A stretch of 64,000 nucleotides of DNA from Tachypleus tridentatus. Lineage: Eukaryota > Arthropoda > Merostomata > Xiphosura > Limulidae. Below are positions 58,047 to 64,000 of this stretch, piece by piece. The translations under genes and the position numbers were made by a program. Location of the stretch: positions 57,776,107 to 57,840,106 of the forward strand of contig NC_134829.1 of assembly GCF_004210375.1 (NCBI RefSeq). The letters run 5' to 3'. Numbering within the stretch: the stretch's first letter is position 1; the number at the start of each line of letters is the position of its first letter. Below the pieces are notes generated by a model. The model was given only the letters and a program-made list of their open reading frames with translations, did not search any database and was not told the DNA's origin.

Positions 58047-58322
58047 GGGCCCGGCATGTCCAGGTGGGTTAAGGCGTTCGACTCGCAATCTGAGGATGGC
58101 GGGTTCGAATTCGGGTCCCACCAAACATGCACGCCCTTTCAGCCCTGGGGGCGTTATAATGTGTCGGTCAATCCCACTATTCGTTGGTAAAAGAGTAGCC
58201 CAAGAGTTGGCGGTGAGTGGTGATGACTAGCTGCCTTCCCTCTAGTTTTACATTGCTAAATTAGGGACGGCTAGCACAGATAGCCCTCGAGTAGCTTTGT
58301 GCGAAATTCAAAATCAAAACAA
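58047..58322 (+). mobile_element. tRNA-headed SINE (family 1), full length, plus strand
   Basis: Head GGGCCCGGCATGTCCAGGTG, anticodon-arm region GTTCGACTCGCAATC, B-box region GGGTTCGAATTCGGG, full body, and tail GCGAAATTCAAAATC followed by AAAACAAAA. The anticodon-loop bases read CGC here rather than CGT. Confidence 0.92.
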
Positions 58323-58574
58323 AACTCTACGTATTGGTCGTGGTTTCTCTCAGCCCACAGCGATGAACTTCGTTACCAGAAGCTGGGAACATACTTGAGT
58401 TCCCGGGCAATCGATGTTAAATCATTAATCAAATTTCTTCTTTATTGATCCCTCTCTGATCTTGTTAAAACCTCAAAAGCCATTTGTAAATCGAATTTTA
58501 TATCGATTTGGTTATTGTAGTTTGGTTATTGTAGAATCTCTCCTTTATTTTCTTTTCAACTTTCTTCACAGTTG

Positions 58575-58690
58575 TTGATTGTTAACACAAAGTGTACATA
58601 ATGTATGCGCGCTTTCCACCGCAGGGGAGCAGACCCCCCGGATTTCAACATTGTAAGTCCGTATAGTTACTGAAGACCTAATTTTGTTTC
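58575..58690 (-). mobile_element. family-2 SINE fragment
   Basis: The minus strand reads ACGGACTTACAATGTTGAAA, then TGCGGTGGAAAGCG, corresponding to the family-2 head at 54688. Confidence 0.55.
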
Positions 58691-58984
58691 TGTGATTAAG
58701 GATACACAAAAGAAATCCTTAACAAAGCAATGATTTTATTATTATTTTTTATTAGAATGACATATGCACTGAGAGCGAAATGCGAAAAAAATCGTGAGAT
58801 TCAGCCGACCTAGTAGATGGGGGCTACTCCTAAATATAAAGCATAGGCAAACAGTATTTATAATAAAACAGTAATTAAGAACGTCAAGTGGAAATGAACG
58901 TAATTACTTTCGATGTACTGACTGATAGAACTAATATTACTGATGAAAGTAGTAACAAATAAAGCTATATAGATTATCATAGAA
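58691..58984. other. non-genic sequence
   Basis: No feature recognised. Confidence 0.35.
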
Positions 58985-59582
58985 CCCACAATCATCATTT
59001 CTTGTCCTGCACCATACCTGTTGATATATACCCACAATCATCATTTCTTGTCCTGCACCATACCTGTTGATATATACCCACAATCATCATTTCTTGTCCT
59101 GCACCATACCTGTTGATATATACCCACAATCATCATTTCTTGTCCTGCACCCTACCTGTTGATATATACCCACAATCATCATTTCTTGTCCTGCACCATA
59201 CCTGTTGATATATACCCACAATCATCATTTCTTGTCCTGCACCATACCTGTTGATATATACCCACAATCATCATTTCTTGTCCTGCACCATACCTGTTGA
59301 TATATACCCACAATCATCATTTCTTGTCCTGCACCATACCTGTTGATATATACCCACAATCATCATTTCTTGTCCTGCACCATACCTGTTGATATATACC
59401 CACAATCATCATTTCTTGTCCTGCACCATACCTGTTGATATATACCCACAATCATCATTTCTTGTCCTGCACCATACCTGTTGATATATACCCACAATCA
59501 TCATTTCTTGTCCTGCACCATACCTGTTGATATATATCCACAATCATCATTTCTTGTCCTGCACCATACCTGTTGATATATA
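58985..59582. repeat. 46-bp minisatellite, 13 nearly perfect copies
   Basis: Unit CCCACAATCATCATTTCTTG plus TCCTGCACCATACCTGTTGATATATA, 46 bp. Only about two substitutions are seen over the whole array (CACCCTACC near 59149; TATATCC near 59536). The near-identity implies recent expansion. Confidence 0.97.
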
Positions 59583-59709
59583 TATACCTTTATACTGTTG
59601 CTCTTTGTAATACCACCTTTACCAGTTATTTTGTATTAAATTTTTATGATAATGTTTGCAACAAGTTGCCTTTTTTCCATGACTTGGAAAGTGTCATACC
59701 ATATCTTTT

Positions 59710-59990
59710 TTTGGTTTGGTTTGTTTTGAATTTCGCCCAAAGCTACTCTAGAGCTATCTGCGCTAGCCGTCCCCAATTTAGCAGTGTAAGACGAGAGGAA
59801 AGGCAACTAGTCACCACCACCCACTGCCAACTCTTGGGCTACTCTTTTACCAACGAATAGTGGGGTTGACTGTAACATTATTTCGTCCCCACAGCTGAAA
59901 GGACGAGCATGTTTGGTGTGATGGGGACTCGAACCCATGCCCCTCGGATTACGAGTCGAGGGCCTTAACCACCTGGCCATAGCGGACCTT
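59710..59990 (-). mobile_element. tRNA-headed SINE (family 1)
   Basis: Full minus-strand copy: tail GGTTTGTTTTGAATTTCGCC, body CTAGCCGTCCCCAATTTAGC, head GGGGACTCGAACCCATGCCC and CACCTGGCCATAGCGGACC. Confidence 0.9.
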
Positions 59991-60204
59991 AAAATATCTT
60001 ATGCAACACAGTAGAAATGCAGTAGCTAAAGCCTTACCAGTGTATCTAGCTTCTTATCATTTTCCACCGATAACTATTTGTACATCTGTGTTTGAAACAA
60101 CCAACAATGAAATTGTTCAATGTGCCTTTACACAGAAATACGTCGCGCATTATTATAAGCGATTTTCGAGACTTTTTGTGTGTGTCTGTATGTGTAATAT
60201 ATTT

Positions 60205-60458
60205 TTGCAAAGATACTTAAGGACTACCTGCGTAAACAGCTCCTAATTTAAACGTGGTAGGACCAGAAGGAAGGTAACTGGTGAACAACATCCTTCGCCC
60301 ATTCTTTGGTGGTTACTTTTAACCAATTAACAATGGGATTGGCCGTTGCAATATGATGGCTCCACAACTAAAAGGGAGAGCATGATTGGTGATGGTATTA
60401 AAATCCTCGGTGCCCCTTTTGTGAATCGAGCGTCCAAACCACCAGGTCATGCCGCTCT
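60205..60458 (-). mobile_element. old, degenerate SINE (family 1)
   Basis: Collinear with the family over its whole length but with many changes (AAGGACTACCTGCGTAAACA; AAAAGGGAGAGCATGATTGG; CACCAGGTCATGCCG). Clearly older than neighbouring copies. Confidence 0.7.
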
Positions 60459-60639
60459 CCACAGTAATGTACAGTGGTTTTTAGATAGAATTCAGTATGT
60501 TGACTATGTATCGGTCTTCTAAATATGCGGACTTACATGGATAATTTAAAGAATGGTAAATGTACTTCAAGCCCAAAATTAATTCATTTTATTCCTGTTT
60601 ACTTTGTTATATTTGGTTCAGGTATACGAAAGAAAATTT

Positions 60640-60960
60640 TCAATTTTATTCACTTACTGTTTTTCAGGTTTTCTCTTTGTCGAGAATCACTGTTCTTTAC
60701 CATGTTCATTTTCAAATCTTCTGCGATTCCATTCTTGTTCAGGTATTGTTTAATCCTTTCTTTAGAACGTTTCAGTGGCTTTCTCCATCTTCTTTTGGTG
60801 GTTTCTGATAGGTCTCGTACTCTCCTTATTGTCTGGCTTTCTCCTCGTTTCTTGACGTGACCAAATCACCTCAGCCTGGCTTCTCTTGCCTTCTCTGTAG
60901 TGTGCTATCTGTGTCTTCTGCATATTTGTTTTGCAAGTTTTTTTTTACGTTTGGGTTTCA
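60640..60960 (-). mobile_element. 3' end of a decayed LINE polymerase ORF
   Basis: The minus strand reads EKAREARLR, a stop, FGHVKKRGESQ, then a basic stretch RRVRDLSETTKRRWRKPLKR. This matches the RLRWFGHV...KRRW signature near the C-terminus of many non-LTR polymerases. The Trp of RWFGHV is now a stop. RT domains are not found nearby, so only the 3' end seems present. I cannot name the clade. Confidence 0.55.
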
Positions 60961-61239
60961 AATCCTGACGGCAACTTTCTTCTTTCTTCAACATGGCAGA
61001 GGATTGGTTGCGGCGGAAGTTTCGATTTTATTTACTGGGAAACAATTATTCCTCACCATTCGCACGTGTCGTAGAATAAACAATAAAAACAATTAAAGTT
61101 GAGGCCATGTACAATAATAGTTTATAAAAGAACATATCAGTCTTTATAAAGTAAGTTTTTTGTATCACGGAAGCCCAATAAATATGGAATTCAACATCTC
61201 GTATTTTAACATCAATAATACTGTATTAAATGTTGTTGT

Positions 61240-61345
61240 TTCCTTTCCTCAGTGCACTGTTGCACTCTGGACTATTTGAGCTCTGTCCACCGCAGGGTAT
61301 CAAACCTTAGAACCTTTAGCGTTGTAACTAAACTTACCGTTGACC
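61240..61345 (-). mobile_element. family-2 SINE fragment
   Basis: The minus strand reads ACGGTAAGTTTAGTTACAAC, GCTAAAGG, then ACCCTGCGGTGGACAGAGC, the family-2 head and the start of its body. Confidence 0.6.
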
Positions 61346-61439
61346 AACCAAGTGACCTGAATTAAAGGAGTCTTTTTGTGAAAACTTGCTCGTTAGTGAA
61401 AAAATTAAAGATATAATACTCGAGCACTATTCATGTGTT

Positions 61440-61660
61440 TCAGAAGGCTGGTATGGGTATTAACACTTTTACTTATGAGCAGAGAACAGCATTTCGACCT
61501 TCCTAGTCAAATCTTTAAATACTGATGAGATAAAAGTAGCCCAAGGATTGGTAGCGAAAACTGTTAACTAATTATCTTCTCTCTGGCCCACCAGTCCAAA
61601 ATCAGGAACGACAATGAGCAGATAGACTTTTTGAAGCTTTGCGCGAAAGTCTGAAAACAA
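61440..61660 (+). mobile_element. degenerate SINE (family 1), plus strand
   Basis: AAAAGTAGCCCAAGGATTGG, CAGGAACGACAATGAGCAGA and GCTTTGCGCGAAAGTCTGAA correspond in order to the family body and tail; the head is unrecognisable. Confidence 0.6.
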
Positions 61661-61743
61661 GATCGTGCTGAATTTTGTACATTAACGTTAGTCAAGAAAT
61701 TGGCATTTAGTTATTAATGCGTGCGTTAAATCCCATCTCTTTT

Positions 61744-62171
61744 CGTCAGATTTTCTAATATAATGTTCTCAAAGCCCATTACAACTTTAGAAGAGAGACG
61801 AATTCGTCAGATTTTCTAATATAATGTTCTCAAAGCCCATTACAACTTTAGAAGAAAGACGAATTCGTCAGATTTTCTAATATAATGTTCTCAAAGCTTA
61901 TTACAACTTTAGAAGAGAAACGAATTCGTCAGATTTTCTAATATAATGTTCTCAAAGCTTATTACAACTTTAGAAGAGAGACGAATTCGTCAGATTTTCT
62001 AATATAATGTTCTCAAAGCTTATTACAACTTTAGAAGAGAGACGAATTCGTCAGATTTTCTAATATAATGTTCTCAAAGCTCATTACAACTTTAGAAGAG
62101 AGACGAATTCGTCAGATTTTCTAATATAATGTTCTCAAAGCTCATTACAACTTTAGAAGAGAGACGAATTC
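61744..62171. repeat. 61-bp minisatellite, 7 copies
   Basis: CGTCAGATTTTCTAATATAA recurs every 61 bp from 61744. Copies differ only at a few sites (GCCCA/GCTTA/GCTCA; GAGAG/GAAAG/GAGAA), each unit containing GAATTC. Confidence 0.96.
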
Positions 62172-63303
62172 GACACAGAATAGATTTTTTTTTTGCATAC
62201 ATTAACGCAGTTTTTCTATCTCGCTCTCGGTAATTGAATCCTCAAACTAACGTGTTTTCTTTTGTTTGTTTTTCAAGAGTGGAGGGTATTATTTTAAACA
62301 CAAAAAAAATATTGTTAAATGAACTTGGTTTGATGTGGATTCACGTCTTTATTCATTCTTTCACGAGAATAATTGAATGTTTAATTTGTTCACAAAGAAT
62401 TCTTTGTTTATAAGAAACCGGCCTTTATTTTTACCTTTCACTAGCACGTAATTTTATATCGATAAAGGAAAGCTTTAAGCTACGTCTAACTTTAACAAAA
62501 AAAAAACGCCTTATCTTGCTTTCTAATCTATTTACTGAGTGACATCTGTTTTGAAATCACGTGAACTTCCTCGTGAACATTGCAAAAAGCAGCTAAAATC
62601 TCGAGAGTTTTCGAGGAAATACAGTTGGTCGTATGCACAGAAATCAACCACCAACTATGTAATAAAACACGTGGACTGGATGTAGCACGTGATAACGTAT
62701 TTTGCGCATAGAATAGTCTATTTCAATGAACGAGAATATCTTTACCAGTGAGTATTATTATTTAACCGCTCTGTAAAAAAGAAAGAGGCATGTACATGTA
62801 CTGTGTGCTACACGTTTTGAGCTAAGCAATGTAATGAAACCTGAAACCAGGTTTCTGAGTACTTCTATGTAATATCTGGAGATGTATTAAAATGTCCAGC
62901 CACATAATTAAACGTAACGTGATGACCCAAGAAATACTTTGCTAAGTTTGTTTGTTTTTTGTAACAGATTTCTTTGTTTAAATAAGTAGTCGAGAAATAC
63001 GAGGGTGTTATGAGGATATATTACGTATGATGACGAATGGTTTAAACAAATATATTTAAATAATTTCTTAGCCTTTTCTTTTTTCTCTCTGTTTCTGTTA
63101 TTTTAAAACGGACTATACATGGTGTTTCTTCATGGTCTTGACGTCAGCAGTTTGGTTTTGATCTAGTGCAAAATCTACGTAACTGTCTTCAGCCGCTCAA
63201 TCTGTGGAAGGGAATTCAGACTTGGATTTTAATATTGTAGTTCCGTAAACATATCATTGAAATATTAGGACTAAATTTTATGTTGTAAGAAAGAATCTGT
63301 TCA
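62172..63303. other. non-genic sequence; family-2 SINE remnant near 63185-63260
   Basis: No gene recognised. At 63185-63260 the minus strand shows a weak family-2 head (TTTACGGAACTACAATATT and TTCCACAGATTGAG). Confidence 0.4.
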
Positions 63304-63565
63304 TTGTTTGTTTTTTTTAATTTCGCGCAAAGCTACACGAGGGCTATCTGCGCTATCCATTTCTAATTTGGCAATGTAAGACTAGAGGGAAGACTGCTAG
63401 TCATCACCACCCACCGCCAACTCTTGGGCTACTCTTTTACCAACGATCGTAACATTATGACGCCCCCACTGCTGAAAGGACGAGCATGTTTGGTGTGACG
63501 GGGATTCGAACCCGCGACCTTCAGGTTACGAGTCGAATGCCTTAACCACCTGGTCATGCCGGGCG
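63304..63565 (-). mobile_element. tRNA-headed SINE (family 1)
   Basis: Well-preserved minus-strand copy from TTTGTTTTTTTTAATTTCGC to CACCTGGTCATGCCGGGCG, with a short deletion where CAACGAATAGTGGGATTGAC is expected. Confidence 0.9.
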
Positions 63566-64000
63566 TATAGGAATGGGATAGCTTTAAAAACACCATAAGA
63601 TAAATCATACAATAATGGTGAGTAAATGCCAACTTATATTAAAGCAAATTAGTTGTGTATATCCAACAGGATTGCGGATACACGTGTAATTAAAGCCTTA
63701 TTGTTTGTACATTACAACACTACTCTTTGTTTTATACGTCACTATGCTTCATATAAAATAACAATTTTTTTTAAATAACTGCTCTGAGATTATATCTGAC
63801 AGCATCTAAGTATAGACCCCTACTATCGCCTTATAAAATAATAAAACACCAAATTTCAAAACAATTCTTCTCACAACCGAGTGAAATGAAATTACACCAA
63901 CTAGAAATACAAATGTTTACCTTTCTAAGCAACAAAATTAATGACTTTGAATATTTGTTCACTTGTTTCGATAAAATTTGATATTTTTGTAGATACAACT
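63566..64000. other. non-genic AT-rich sequence
   Basis: Nothing recognised to the end of the window. Confidence 0.35.

Overview
The window is AT-rich, repeat-dense eukaryotic DNA, and I find no convincing host protein-coding gene in it. It holds animal-type tRNA-Val(AAC) genes, LINEs of the Tx1 and Jockey types, Penelope-like fragments, small hAT and mariner elements, and a dozen or more copies of a tRNA-headed SINE of about 260 bp. That SINE looks to me like the one in horseshoe-crab and other chelicerate sequences. This is recollection, so the organism call is tentative.

The main feature is a tandem array of roughly 1.94-kb units, each carrying one tRNA-Val(AAC) gene. Parts of the array lie at 1-11990 and 34445-45310, where it runs into a 500-N assembly gap. 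Three copies of one Tx1-clade LINE sit in it: a 5'-truncated copy at 950-2766, and full-length copies at 2819-8360 and 34662-40186. The LINE has a two-CCHC-knuckle ORF1 and an ORF2 with APE endonuclease, RT and a C-terminal Cys/His motif. Its 3' poly(A) always abuts the same point inside the tRNA gene, at the end of the D arm. Its 5' end always starts three T's after the tRNA 3' end. The tRNA 3' part plus TTT (52 bp) is therefore present on both sides, as expected for a 52-bp target-site duplication. The duplication rebuilds a complete tRNA gene upstream of the element. Copies 1 and 2 are stacked head to tail with only the 52-bp tRNA stub between them, as if the rebuilt target had been hit again. 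This site-specific, target-regenerating retrotransposon in a tandem tRNA array is the most interesting system in the window.

Between the array blocks (about 12-34.4 kb) lies non-genic sequence. It contains two hAT-type non-autonomous elements with 8-bp duplications, a 240-bp mariner-type MITE, a decayed Jockey-like LINE on the minus strand, two Penelope-like 3' fragments with GIY-YIG domains, minisatellites, a 453-bp tandem duplication and SINE copies.

From 45.8 kb to the end the sequence is SINE-rich, with most copies on the minus strand. It also holds minisatellites of 30, 30, 48, 46 and 61 bp, older degenerate satellites interrupted by SINEs, and the 3' end of another decayed LINE. One unexplained open stretch near 47.5-47.9 kb is flagged. 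Most long open frames outside the LINEs come from minisatellites or tandem-unit copies and are not treated as genes.
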